From positions 62,001 through 126,000 of the forward strand of contig NZ_JALCZU010000002.1 of assembly GCF_023522835.1 (NCBI RefSeq): 64,000 nucleotides of DNA, written 5' to 3'. Both the position numbers and the translations under genes were made by a program. This DNA comes from Oceanobacillus saliphilus (GTDB taxonomy: Bacteria; Bacillota; Bacilli; Bacillales; Amphibacillaceae). This document shows, piece after piece, positions 17,406 to 25,600 of the stretch (positions within the stretch are counted from its first letter, which is position 1; each line of letters opens with the position of its first letter). The notes under the pieces are model-generated. The model saw nothing but the letters and a program-made list of their open reading frames with translations. It did no database searches and was not told the DNA's origin.

Positions 17406-18575
17406 TTATTTACGTGGCAGACTCAAGCCACGTTGTGCTACTATATTTCGCATGACTTCATTAGTTCCTCCCCCAAAGCGACGCAGCGGTACTGCACGGT
17501 AGAATCCTGCAATTGTCTTATAGAGAGGATCCGTTTCGTCATCATTCAACTGACCATATAATTCAAATATCTGAGTTGCATAGTCCACAACTCTTGCAGA
17601 CAATTCTGTAGTATAGATTTTAGACATAGATGAAAATGAAGAAATATCCTGACCAACATCCTGCATCCAAGCAGCTTTAAAACTGAATAAGCGTGCTATT
17701 TCAATTTCCATTTTAAGCTCAGAAAGTCGTTGTTTTACCTCAGATCGATTAATTAATAACTCTCCGTCACGCTCTGTTCGATTACAATATTCTACTAATT
17801 CGTCATATAGCCGCCAAATATGTGAACCTATGCCTATAGTAAAGCGTTCCGTATTGAGTGCAGAGGTGATAATATTCCAGCCTTGATTCATTTCTCCTAT
17901 TAGAAAATCTTTTGGAATAAGTACATTTTCAAAAAACACTTCATTTACTCGGTGATCCCAAGTTTTTATCTCGACTACTGTAATACCAGGAGTATTCATA
18001 GGAACAACAAAGATGGAAATGCCTTTGTGTTTAGGAGCATTTAGGTCTGTTCGAGCAGCCAACCATTGATGTGTCGCACGGTGACCTCTCGTATTCCAAA
18101 TTTTGTGACCATTTATTACCCATTCATCCCCGTCAAGTTCCGCACGGGTACGAAGACTGGCAAGATCTGTCCCTGAATCAGGCTCAGAATAACTCATAGA
18201 TGGTATGATTTCACCATTCATAAATTTAGGTAACCATGTTTTTTTATTTTCCTCTGTACCTTTTTTTATAATGGCGTTTGCAGCATATTCCATAAACTTC
18301 AGCTCCTGATCAGGAGCATGATTGTATCGCATTTCTTCAATAAAAATAAGTCTGTCAATGGCACTCTTATTTAAACCACCATATTCTTTTGGCCAATTCA
18401 GTCCTTGCCAACCTTTTTTAATAACTTTTTGTAAATAGGCTTTTTCCAATGGACCAGGTTGTTTATCGTCATTTTCTTTAACTTCAGCAAGAAGTTCTGG
18501 TGTCACATTTTCTTTTATAAAACTACGAACTTCTTGTTGCCAAGCTAATTGTTCTTCCGTCAATTGAAAATTCAT
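17406..18575 (-). CDS. Acyl-CoA dehydrogenase (partner of 16138-17364)
   Basis: A 389-residue ACAD. Y-S-E-P-D-S-G-T-D-L-A-S-L near residue 133 and W-V-I-N-G-H-K-I-W mark the FAD site. F-G-G-G-T-N-E-V-M-R-N-I near 367-378 replaces the catalytic Y-E-G-T with G-G-G-T, as in many steroid and branched-chain ACADs. The order N-P-Q-W-P-K-E-Y-G-G-type loop (here L-N-W-P-K-E-Y-G-G) is typical of the FadE17/26-like branch. A perfect AAGGAGGT precedes the ATG. Confidence 0.92.
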   Translation of the reverse strand: MNFQLTEEQLAWQQEVRSFIKENVTPELLAEVKENDDKQPGPLEKAYLQKVIKKGWQGLNWPKEYGGLNKSAIDRLIFIEEMRYNHAPDQELKFMEYAANAIIKKGTEENKKTWLPKFMNGEIIPSMSYSEPDSGTDLASLRTRAELDGDEWVINGHKIWNTRGHRATHQWLAARTDLNAPKHKGISIFVVPMNTPGITVVEIKTWDHRVNEVFFENVLIPKDFLIGEMNQGWNIITSALNTERFTIGIGSHIWRLYDELVEYCNRTERDGELLINRSEVKQRLSELKMEIEIARLFSFKAAWMQDVGQDISSFSSMSKIYTTELSARVVDYATQIFELYGQLNDDETDPLYKTIAGFYRAVPLRRFGGGTNEVMRNIVAQRGLSLPRK

Positions 18576-18719
18576 TTTTTACCTCCTTGAAATAGGGAGC
18601 ACTTCCATCTTTTTTGTTATATTACTAAAAATGGCAGCGTTTTGACCTTCTTCAGAAAGTCCTAACTTATATTAATTATTTTTCTATATTGCTCCTTTTT
18701 TTGAATGATACAATACTTC

Positions 18720-19880
18720 TTAATTGTGTAAAATGCTTATGGAGCCATCACCGAAGTCGCCATAGCCTGTAACAAGACCAATATGAGCATCCTTAACCTG
18801 GGCTTTACCAGCGTCACCTCGTAGTTGTCTGACAGTCTCCACAACGTGGTTCATTCCTAGGACGTGTGCTTGAGATAACAAGCCCCCATGAGTGTTTACT
18901 GGCAGTTCTCCCCCCAGAGAGATACGACCATCTTTAACAAAATCCGGGGCCTCTCCTCTCGCACAAAATCCGATTTCTTCAAGCTGCCGAAGAACTGTAA
19001 CTGTAAAACAATCATAGATTTCGGCAAAATCTATCTCATTTAGAGTAACACCTGCCATTTCTAACGCACGAGGAGCCGCCTTAGAAATTCCCATATGGAG
19101 CATATCAGGGCGACTAGTTATATCATCAGGCACATCGGCATGCCCTTCGGCACCTCCTGCTATATAAACTGGTTTATGATTTCCAGTTATTCCTGCTTTT
19201 GTAACGAGAACTGCTGCTGCTCCATCTGTTTGCAAACTAATGTCAAATAAATGAAATGGCGATGCCAAAATTGGTGAAGAACGATACTGCTCACTCGTTA
19301 ACGGTCTTCCTCCCATTACTGCGTTTTGATTTAAATGAGCATGTTCACGAGTCGTTAGCGCAATTGTCTCCATTCCCTTTGGATCCGCTTTTGTTTCATG
19401 AAAATAGCGAGTGGCTTGCGTACTATACCATTGTATTGGTACTAAAAGTCCTGCTGGAAACTCTAAATCTCTCCGGATTTCTGTCGCAGGCATACGTACC
19501 AATCTTTCCGATGGATCAGATTTTACAGTTCCAGAATAACCCGTCCATCCTGTTGCTACAATCACCCTTTCAGCTATACCAGCAGCAATTAGTCCGGCTG
19601 CTTGCATTACCCCGGACACAGAACTTGCTCCACCTATGTGTATATGAGAATGGAATTTCAAATCACGGATTCCCAACGCTCCAATAAAATCCTCATTGGT
19701 AGGTTTGTCCTTTTTCACAGCCATAATTACACCATCTACTGATTGTGATTCAATCCCAGCATCATCACAAGCTAATTTTGCTGCTTCTAAAATAAGCTGT
19801 TTTTCACTCTTATCTGTTCCTCTCACATACTCCGTTTCACCAATTCCAAGTACCACAGCCTTATCTGTTATATTCCCCAT
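18720..19880 (-). CDS. Thiolase-fold protein lacking the catalytic Cys, possible aldolase (Ltp2-like)
   Basis: A 386-residue SCP2-type thiolase homologue. Where thiolases have N-x-C-x-x-G, it reads I-G-G-A-S-S (82-87), so the nucleophilic Cys is absent. The G-H-P-x-G-A-T-G motif is also lost (H-G-G-L-L-S-Q-A-H). F-A-E-I-Y-D-C-F-T, with a Tyr, is retained. This is the pattern of Ltp2-type retro-aldolases, which work with a DUF35 partner to remove propionyl-CoA from steroid side chains. The partner gene lies 25 bases upstream. ATG 19880 is preferred over 19895 because GGGGGTG lies six bases before it. Confidence 0.8.
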   Translation of the reverse strand: MGNITDKAVVLGIGETEYVRGTDKSEKQLILEAAKLACDDAGIESQSVDGVIMAVKKDKPTNEDFIGALGIRDLKFHSHIHIGGASSVSGVMQAAGLIAAGIAERVIVATGWTGYSGTVKSDPSERLVRMPATEIRRDLEFPAGLLVPIQWYSTQATRYFHETKADPKGMETIALTTREHAHLNQNAVMGGRPLTSEQYRSSPILASPFHLFDISLQTDGAAAVLVTKAGITGNHKPVYIAGGAEGHADVPDDITSRPDMLHMGISKAAPRALEMAGVTLNEIDFAEIYDCFTVTVLRQLEEIGFCARGEAPDFVKDGRISLGGELPVNTHGGLLSQAHVLGMNHVVETVRQLRGDAGKAQVKDAHIGLVTGYGDFGDGSISILHN

Positions 19881-19905
19881 TCTTAACACCCCCATATTTG
19901 CGCAA

Positions 19906-20337
19906 TTATTTAGTATTATCTTTTACCCAGGTTAATACCGATACGTCTTTATTCTCATGATTAAAGGATGCCTTCATTGGCATATCTACCTCTATTGACT
20001 CCACATCATCAGCAAAATAACTTCCCAACATTCGAACTCCATCCTCTAACTCGACAGCGACAACCGCATATGGGAGCTTGTCTTTAAACCACGGATCAAA
20101 TGCCCGATACATAATAGAATAGGTGAAAACTTTTCCAGATTGTTGTACTTCCTTCCAATCTAATGAATTACCTTGGCATTTGTAACAAAAATCCCGTGGC
20201 GGCCACTGAACGTGCCCGCATTCAGTACAGTTCTGTACCATTAACTTGTTTTCTTGAAGTCCTTTAAAATACGGGCCATACAATTTATTTTCTTCGATAT
20301 GTGGTAAAGGTCGTGAGATTCGGGATACGTTAACCAT
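19906..20337 (-). CDS. DUF35 OB-fold zinc-ribbon protein
   Basis: A 143-residue acyl-CoA-associated protein. The rubredoxin-like zinc ribbon has Cys37/Cys40 and Cys51/Cys54, followed by an OB-fold (G-K-V-F-T-Y-S, P-Y-A-V-V-A-V-E-L). DUF35 proteins partner thiolase-fold enzymes; the DUF35 domain of ChsH2 with Ltp2 forms the steroid side-chain aldolase. Being directly upstream of a Cys-less thiolase strongly suggests such a complex. The ATG has AAAAGGAGAG upstream. Confidence 0.88.
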   Translation of the reverse strand: MVNVSRISRPLPHIEENKLYGPYFKGLQENKLMVQNCTECGHVQWPPRDFCYKCQGNSLDWKEVQQSGKVFTYSIMYRAFDPWFKDKLPYAVVAVELEDGVRMLGSYFADDVESIEVDMPMKASFNHENKDVSVLTWVKDNTK

Positions 20338-20392
20338 ATAAACTCTCCTTTTTATTAACCTGCTATTATTTCATGGAATGATGGTTTTTAAT

Positions 20393-20423
20393 AATAATCT
20401 TTTCAATTCATAGAAAGATTATT
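20393..20423. terminator. AT-rich hairpin between duplicated-protein and DUF35 genes
   Basis: AATAATCTTT (20393-20402) pairs with AAAGATTATT (20414-20423). On the minus strand it is followed by ATTAAAAA rather than a clean U-run. It may be a weak attenuator in a 120-base gap of the operon. Confidence 0.35.
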
Positions 20424-20457
20424 GTCAGCTTAGCTAAATTTTTATATTTTCATAACC

Positions 20458-21315
20458 CTATGATTTTAACATTAGCTTCGCAGCTTCTTTTGCTGTTTGT
20501 CCGACTTGTATTCCTTTTGCTTCAGCAGTTTTATTCACGGCGGAAATAACACCGTTTTCATATGTTTCCATCGGATACCCGATGCGTGCTGAATCCGTAG
20601 AAACCGTAGCAGCCATAATTCCGTGGTTATCTAATTCCCACAGTCCTTCAACCCCTGAATTGTCCTTCCCTTTTCCTGCGTCATTGCAAATTACTCCCTT
20701 CGGATTAATCTCCAATGCATAAAGCGCCATCGTTTTTCCACCGTGCGAAGCCACGCAGAATACGTCGTCTGGATGTTCTCCTACAACACGGGATGTAGAC
20801 CAACACAAGCAGACTTTGCCATCTGGTGTATCTACACTATGCGTTTCTTCGTCCACCCGATTACTAAGATCAATTTGTCTTCCGGGTTTTCCTTTAAGCA
20901 TAAGGTGTGCGGCCTCCTCACCACTTTGCCCTGGAGTTACTCCTAATGCTTTTGCAGCATTATTACAACGGCTTACACTCCCAGTAAGCAATGTCGCTCC
21001 ATCACCAACACGAGCTTCCATTGTAGCGATTGCTGCAGCAGGGACGCTATATTCATCCGCAATCATAAGCCCACCAATGCCCGCTTCATCTTTTCCAGGT
21101 CCAGCTTCATGGGCAATCCATCCTTTGGCACCTTGGCGTAAAGGAAGAACTCCAGTCGGAACACCGGCAAAAGAGGCTCCAAGGACAACATCATTTGTCC
21201 AAAGTCCCTTTTCAAAGGAAGTGAGTGAGTTTCCTACCATTATGCGTCCATTCTTACCCGAAAAATATTCAACTGCCTCAAAGCCCTCAATTTTTAAGGT
21301 TTCATTTTTATTCAT
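20458..21315 (-). CDS. Unrecognised protein with two internal repeats
   Basis: A 285-residue soluble protein that I cannot assign to a named family. Its two halves are repeats of each other: K-G-W-I-A-H-E-A-G-P-G-K-D near residue 65 matches K-G-V-I-C-N-D-A-G-K-G-K-D near 208, and both halves end with G-x-(T/V)-x-G-Q-(S/T)-x-x-E-A-A-x-L-M-L-K. The repeat unit is about 100 residues. No signal peptide or membrane segment is seen. It is second in the island after the bicupin, with AAAGGGGTGG before the ATG. A repeated fold with an active site at the pseudo-twofold interface is a reasonable guess, not shown. Confidence 0.85.
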   Translation of the reverse strand: MNKNETLKIEGFEAVEYFSGKNGRIMVGNSLTSFEKGLWTNDVVLGASFAGVPTGVLPLRQGAKGWIAHEAGPGKDEAGIGGLMIADEYSVPAAAIATMEARVGDGATLLTGSVSRCNNAAKALGVTPGQSGEEAAHLMLKGKPGRQIDLSNRVDEETHSVDTPDGKVCLCWSTSRVVGEHPDDVFCVASHGGKTMALYALEINPKGVICNDAGKGKDNSGVEGLWELDNHGIMAATVSTDSARIGYPMETYENGVISAVNKTAEAKGIQVGQTAKEAAKLMLKS

Positions 21316-21364
21316 TGTTCCACCCCTTTAAATTATCTTATGAAATTGCAGCGTTCCTTTATCA

Positions 21365-22150
21365 TTAATCATCAAGATTGATAACAATATTACCGGGGTT
21401 CCTGGCCGTAACAAACTCAACTGTATTAGTGTCACTTTCATTACGTTCAATATGTGGCAAGAACGGGGGTACACGCACAAAGTCCCCAGGACCAAATTCT
21501 TCATACTCCTCATAATCATCTCCGAAAAGAATCCGAGTTTTACCGCTGATTATGAAACCACCTGTTTCAGCAATACCATGAGTGTGTGCCCCCGAATCCA
21601 TCGCGGGATGACCTGTTACACGTCCAATCCAAAAGTTAGTCGATTGAATGCCGGTTCTTCTCGGCATGTTTCGTGTTTGGTTAGTTGAATCGTCTAATTC
21701 TGATGCTTTAACTATCGAAATTCCTTGGTCCCCCTCAGTACTTTGAGGAATTTCGACCTTTTCGTCTGTATCAACGTATACCACTTGGATAGATGGAACC
21801 ATGAAGGTGACAAACTCAAGCGTTTCGTTACTACTTAAGTTTTTATAGATATACGGATGGTAAGGTGGTATATGAATAAAATCTCCCTCATTAACTTCTA
21901 CAGACACTTCAAAGTTTCCACCATATAATAGAAGAGCCTTTCCTTTCAATACATAGTGGGCGGTATCAGATTCATTATGATGGAGTGCTGCAGATTCGGC
22001 ACCTGGTTCTGCTACGATACTTCCCATCCAAATTTTTTCTCCTTTAACACCAGCATTCCAAGTTATGTTTAAATCCTGTGTTGTTTCAACTATTAACTCA
22101 TCTCTCTTTGTAATACCGAGTCGACGTTGATCCACTTTACTGTTTGACAT
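21365..22150 (-). CDS. Bicupin protein
   Basis: A 261-residue protein with two cupin domains. The C-terminal cupin has an intact metal site: H-T-H-G-I-A-E in motif 1 and P-P-F-L-P-H in motif 2. In the N-terminal cupin, H-H-N-E-S-D-T-A-H lacks the usual Glu spacing and the second-motif His is replaced (P-P-Y-H-P-Y), so this half may bind no metal. It could be a ring-cleaving or ketone-processing dioxygenase, an isomerase or a ligand sensor. ATG 22150 is used because AGAGGTG precedes it; the frame opens at 22186. It is the first gene after the cre-containing region and the regulator gene. Confidence 0.85.
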   Translation of the reverse strand: MSNSKVDQRRLGITKRDELIVETTQDLNITWNAGVKGEKIWMGSIVAEPGAESAALHHNESDTAHYVLKGKALLLYGGNFEVSVEVNEGDFIHIPPYHPYIYKNLSSNETLEFVTFMVPSIQVVYVDTDEKVEIPQSTEGDQGISIVKASELDDSTNQTRNMPRRTGIQSTNFWIGRVTGHPAMDSGAHTHGIAETGGFIISGKTRILFGDDYEEYEEFGPGDFVRVPPFLPHIERNESDTNTVEFVTARNPGNIVINLDD

Positions 22151-22317
22151 AGTTTCACCTCTAATTAATAAGATATATTTCAACATTGCTATTCTAGATT
22201 ATTCTTCTTAACGACAACTTTAACTTCAACTCAGTTTTCTAATTTTTTTAATTACCTTAAATGTCTTAAATTAATAAGCGAACTTTCCAAGACATTGATA
22301 ACTAATCATTCATATTT

Positions 22318-22331
22318 TTCAAGCGCTTTCA
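22318..22331 (-). promoter_or_regulatory. Candidate cre (CcpA) site
   Basis: On the minus strand the bases read TGAAAGCGCTTGAA, matching 13 of 14 positions of the Bacillus cre consensus TGWAARCGYTWNCW. It lies about 170 bases upstream of the bicupin start and just past the GntR stop, the expected place for carbon catabolite repression of the operon. No clear sigma-A promoter was identified in the same 230-base gap. Confidence 0.55.
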
Positions 22332-22416
22332 TTAAGCTTAAAAATTGATAAACAGATGATGCTACGACTCTCAATTTAATTCCACTTATCTGATTCATAA
22401 GAAAAATATAATAAAA

Positions 22417-23103
22417 CTATATAGGATTATTCTCTTCAACTACCTTTATGTGCCGTAATAATTCCTCTCCAGATTCGTGGATATGTTTTTTAATTTCACT
22501 TGCTGCTATATTTGCATCACCTTCTTCTATCGTTCGGATTAAGTCTGCATGCAATTGAATTAATGAATCATAATTTTTATAACGTTTCTCAATAGTAAAA
22601 GATGAATAGACCAAAACACGGTATTTCAGCGGACTCCAGGCTCTATACAAATATTCATGTTCAGCTGCACGAACAAGTTGTTCATGAAAATTCATATCCA
22701 TTTCTGCAATATTCAGCGCATTACATGATCTCACTGTTTCTACTAACTCATCATAATGAGACCAGAGCCTTTCCATAGTTTCCTCTTTAAAAAACTCAAT
22801 GACTCTTCTAACAGCAAATTCTTCAAGAGTCGCCCGTAGAGTACATACTTCCCATATTTCTTTATGATTTAGATCCATTACAAACGTACCTCTATAAGGT
22901 ATATTATTAACTAAACCTTCTTGCGTCAGTGTACTCAAGGCTTCACGAACCGGTCCACGGCTTATATCTAATGCTTGAGCAAGTTCAGCCTCTACAATTC
23001 TTTCTCCAGGTTTTAAATGTCCATTTGCAATTGCATAGACAACTTGTTCTATCACTTGATTACGAAGACTTTGTGGGCGTTTAGGCTTTTTCCAAATTTC
23101 CAA
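22417..23103 (-). CDS. GntR-family transcriptional regulator, FadR/FCD subfamily
   Basis: A 228-residue repressor-type protein. Residues 10-80 form the winged helix-turn-helix (L-K-P-G-E-R-I, A-Q-A-L-D-I-S-R-G-P-V-R-E-A-L). The C-terminal all-alpha FCD domain carries candidate metal ligands D-x-x-F-H (near residue 133), H near 184 and H near 204. Start is TTG at 23103, with AGGGGTAG before it. It heads the island, so it probably senses a pathway acid or acyl-CoA and controls the genes that follow. Confidence 0.9.
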   Translation of the reverse strand: MEIWKKPKRPQSLRNQVIEQVVYAIANGHLKPGERIVEAELAQALDISRGPVREALSTLTQEGLVNNIPYRGTFVMDLNHKEIWEVCTLRATLEEFAVRRVIEFFKEETMERLWSHYDELVETVRSCNALNIAEMDMNFHEQLVRAAEHEYLYRAWSPLKYRVLVYSSFTIEKRYKNYDSLIQLHADLIRTIEEGDANIAASEIKKHIHESGEELLRHIKVVEENNPI

Positions 23104-23307
23104 TGTTATCTACCCCTATATCATTCTTAATATCTAATATTCATATTTTTAAACTTAAAACCTAATATAAAACCCCTATTATCTAGGTTTCAAATATAAG
23201 GAATTTGTCACCATCACCTTCTTTATATTTTAAAGTTTTTAATTTGTAATTCGTCTCCTTTATTTTGAATTTTCGAATTGTTAACAGTAGTATTGTTCTC
23301 AATTAAT

Positions 23308-23336
23308 AGATTATATTATTTTGTTTTATATGTCAA
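23308..23336 (-). promoter_or_regulatory. Candidate sigma-A promoter of the GntR gene
   Basis: On the minus strand, TTGACA (23336-23331) is followed after 17 bases by TAATCT (23313-23308); an overlapping TATAAT gives 15 bases. An AATTG...CAATT inverted repeat and the palindrome TGTTAACA lie just downstream and could be an autoregulatory operator. Confidence 0.4.
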
Positions 23337-23417
23337 TAACAAATAGTAAATATTTTCAGATTATTAAAACAACGACATTTAATTCAAAAGTTTTTAGATT
23401 CACGTAATTATTTCACT

Positions 23418-23567
23418 TCATCGGGTGCTGATATGAAATATGTTTAAACGAGATTAGGACATGGAAGCTATCAAATTACGGCCGACGTCTATTGCCATGT
23501 TTCAAATAAAATGGAACAAAAAAATACCGCCCAATTTGAAGCATATCTGGACGATATTTTAAAATAA
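23418..23567 (+). pseudogene. 3' remnant of a phage-type tyrosine recombinase (integrase)
   Basis: On the plus strand the bases read S-S-G-A-D-M-K-Y-V, an in-frame TAA at 23445, then T-R-L-G-H-G-S-Y-Q-I-T-A-D-V-Y-C-H-V and about 20 more residues to a stop at 23567. This is the C-terminal signature of phage/ICE integrases: R-L-G-H with the catalytic His, and a Tyr in the D-x-Y-x-H-V segment. Upstream sequence is too decayed to follow. It is the only plus-strand coding trace in the window and lies between glnA and the island. Confidence 0.8.
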
Positions 23568-23665
23568 ATTTTTTTACTCTTTTTTGGGGGTGATTTGGGA
23601 GTGGATCAATTAAATAGTCACTAATTATGGATAGCACCCCCAGCACAAACCCTATCACACCAAGC

Positions 23666-25003
23666 TTAGTAATTCGTCAAATACTGCTCACGTTCCCACG
23701 GATGTACAGTAGTACGGAACATATCCCACTCAATTTCTTTTGCTTCGATAAAGTGTTCAAATAAATGCTCCCCTAGAGATTCCACCATAATTTCATCCTT
23801 CTGTAATAAATTTAAAGCTTCCATAAGGGTTGATGGCAGATCCTGAATGCCATTTGCTTCACGTTCAGCTTTATCCATTACATAAATATTACGATCAATT
23901 GCCTCCGGTGCTTCCATTTTGTTCTGTACACCATCTAGCCCACTAGCCAGCAATACAGCCAATGCCATGTATGGATTTGCGGCAGGATCCACACTGCGCA
24001 CCTCAATACGAGTACTGATGCCTCTGGAGCTAGGTACTCGGATTAAAGGACTACGGTTAGAACCAGACCACGCAACGTAGCACGGAGCTTCGTATCCAGG
24101 TACCAGACGCTTATATGAATTAACTATCGGGTTCGTTACAGCCGTAAAGTTTGTCGCATGCTTTAGAACTCCCGCAAGAAAACTGAACGCTGTATCACTC
24201 AATTGCATTTCTCCATTTTCAGAGAAAAATGCATTTTCTCCATTTCTGAACAAGGACATGTTCACATGCATTCCTGACCCGTTCACACCGAACAATGGTT
24301 TTGGCATAAATGTCGCGTGCAGATTATGCTTTCTGGCGATTGTTTTTACGACGAGTTTGAACGTTTGAATATCATCTGCATGCTTAACGGCATCCGAATA
24401 TTTAAAGTCAATTTCGTGCTGTCCTGGAGCAACTTCATGGTGAGACGCTTCAATTTCAAAGCCCATTTCTTCAAGTTCAAGAACAATATCACGGCGGCAA
24501 TTTTCACCTAAATCAGTAGGTGCCAAATCGAAATATCCACCATGGTCATTCAATTCAAGCGTCGGATTTCCTTTTTCATCCAGTTTAAATAGGAAGAATT
24601 CAGGTTCGGTTCCAATATTAAAAGCATCAAATCCAAGCTCTTCCATTTTTTTCAAGTTACGTTTCAAGTTATATCTTGGGCAACCTTCAAATGGAGTGCC
24701 ATCCGGATTGTAAATATCACAGATAAAACGTGCTACTTTACCTTTTTCAGATGTCCACGGAAATACTACAAATGTATCTAGGTCAGGGTATAAATGCATA
24801 TCCGATTCTTCAATACGCACAAATCCTTCGATGGAGGAACCGTCAAACATCATTTTATTGTCCAACGCTTTATCAAGTTGGCTTAGAGGGATTTCCACGT
24901 TTTTGATATTGCCCAGCATATCCGTAAACTGCAAGCGGATAAACCTTACATTCTCCTCTTTAATTTGTTGAATGATTGCTTCTCTTGTAAATTTCTCTCC
25001 CAT
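23666..25003 (-). CDS. glnA: Glutamine synthetase type I
   Basis: 445 residues, one more than in B. subtilis. It makes glutamine from glutamate, ammonium and ATP. Hallmarks are F-D-G-S-S-I-E-G-F near residue 54, [10 protein letters not shown] near 188, N-G-S-G-M-H-V-N near 240 and the N-R-S-P-L-I-R-V-P region. There is no adenylylation-loop insertion, so it is the GSI-alpha form controlled by feedback inhibition and GlnR. It follows glnR by 88 bases, with a perfect AGGAGG. No clear terminator follows, and the recombinase remnant lies about 100 bases beyond. Confidence 0.98.
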   Translation of the reverse strand: MGEKFTREAIIQQIKEENVRFIRLQFTDMLGNIKNVEIPLSQLDKALDNKMMFDGSSIEGFVRIEESDMHLYPDLDTFVVFPWTSEKGKVARFICDIYNPDGTPFEGCPRYNLKRNLKKMEELGFDAFNIGTEPEFFLFKLDEKGNPTLELNDHGGYFDLAPTDLGENCRRDIVLELEEMGFEIEASHHEVAPGQHEIDFKYSDAVKHADDIQTFKLVVKTIARKHNLHATFMPKPLFGVNGSGMHVNMSLFRNGENAFFSENGEMQLSDTAFSFLAGVLKHATNFTAVTNPIVNSYKRLVPGYEAPCYVAWSGSNRSPLIRVPSSRGISTRIEVRSVDPAANPYMALAVLLASGLDGVQNKMEAPEAIDRNIYVMDKAEREANGIQDLPSTLMEALNLLQKDEIMVESLGEHLFEHFIEAKEIEWDMFRTTVHPWEREQYLTNY

Positions 25004-25090
25004 TCCGTTTCCTCCTAAAATTTTTAATAAGTATTTAATTCAGAAAAACGCTGCCTTACATGATTGATGAAGGTTTGTTTTTCTAATACT

Positions 25091-25483
25091 TTATCCATTA
25101 TTAACAAAAAATCTTGAAAGTTCACCCTGTCTTAAACTTGTTCTTCCCAATCTGCCAGCCTCATTTAGTTCATTTCGCAAAATTGACCTTAGCTCCTTGT
25201 CGGATAAATCGGAATTGCTCACTTTACTTTTTTCTACTTTTATTTCTTCTGCGAGCAAGAGTTTTATGCCGGCCATATTCAGACCTTTATCAAGCAGATC
25301 TTTAATTTCAAGTAGCTTGTCAACATCATTGAAGGAAAATAAACGCTGATTTCCGGAAGTTCGTTCTGGTGTAATCAGTTCATTTTCTTCATAATATCTA
25401 ATTTGTCTGGCCGTCAGTTCAGTCAACTTCATAACGGTACCGATTGAGAACAAGGGCATCGAACGACGATCCTGATCATTCAA
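25091..25483 (-). CDS. glnR: MerR-family nitrogen regulator GlnR
   Basis: 130 residues. The N-terminal winged helix ([17 protein letters not shown]) is almost identical to B. subtilis GlnR, and the short C-terminal tail ([10 protein letters not shown]) is the part through which feedback-inhibited GlnA controls it. It represses glnRA under nitrogen excess. Start is TTG at 25483, preceded by GAGGGGG; the product then begins [12 protein letters not shown] like its relatives. Confidence 0.97.
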   Translation of the reverse strand: MNDQDRRSMPLFSIGTVMKLTELTARQIRYYEENELITPERTSGNQRLFSFNDVDKLLEIKDLLDKGLNMAGIKLLLAEEIKVEKSKVSNSDLSDKELRSILRNELNEAGRLGRTSLRQGELSRFFVNNG

Positions 25484-25560
25484 AAAATAACCCCCTCGTA
25501 CTTGATTAGAAAACTTGGCAACTGTCTAAGCCTTTGAGCAAGTGCCTTCGTTCCACTTAT

Positions 25561-25599
25561 GCAAGTAAGGAAGTATATCATTTCTTACTTGTTAAAATA
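25561..25599 (-). promoter_or_regulatory. Palindromic leader element upstream of glnR
   Basis: CAAGTAAG (25562-25569) is inversely repeated as CTTACTTG (25584-25591), just downstream of the predicted -10 box. A second inverted pair, AAGTG/CACTT, lies at 25540-25558. They may form hairpins in the 5' untranslated RNA or act as a second operator. It does not match the GlnR consensus. Confidence 0.4.
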
Positions 25600-25600
25600 A

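Noticed and set aside
20816-21331. 171-codon plus-strand frame
   Set aside because: It is antisense to the tandem-duplicated protein, is proline/serine-rich as shadow frames are, and has no ribosome site.
23585-23642. TGGGGGTG...CACCCCCA inverted repeat downstream of glnA
   Set aside because: The loop is about 40 bases and no U-run follows on the glnA strand, so I do not call it a terminator; possibly part of an old attachment region, but no direct repeat was found.
23476-23658. 60-codon minus-strand frame next to glnA
   Set aside because: It is antisense to the integrase remnant, has no ribosome site and no recognisable features.
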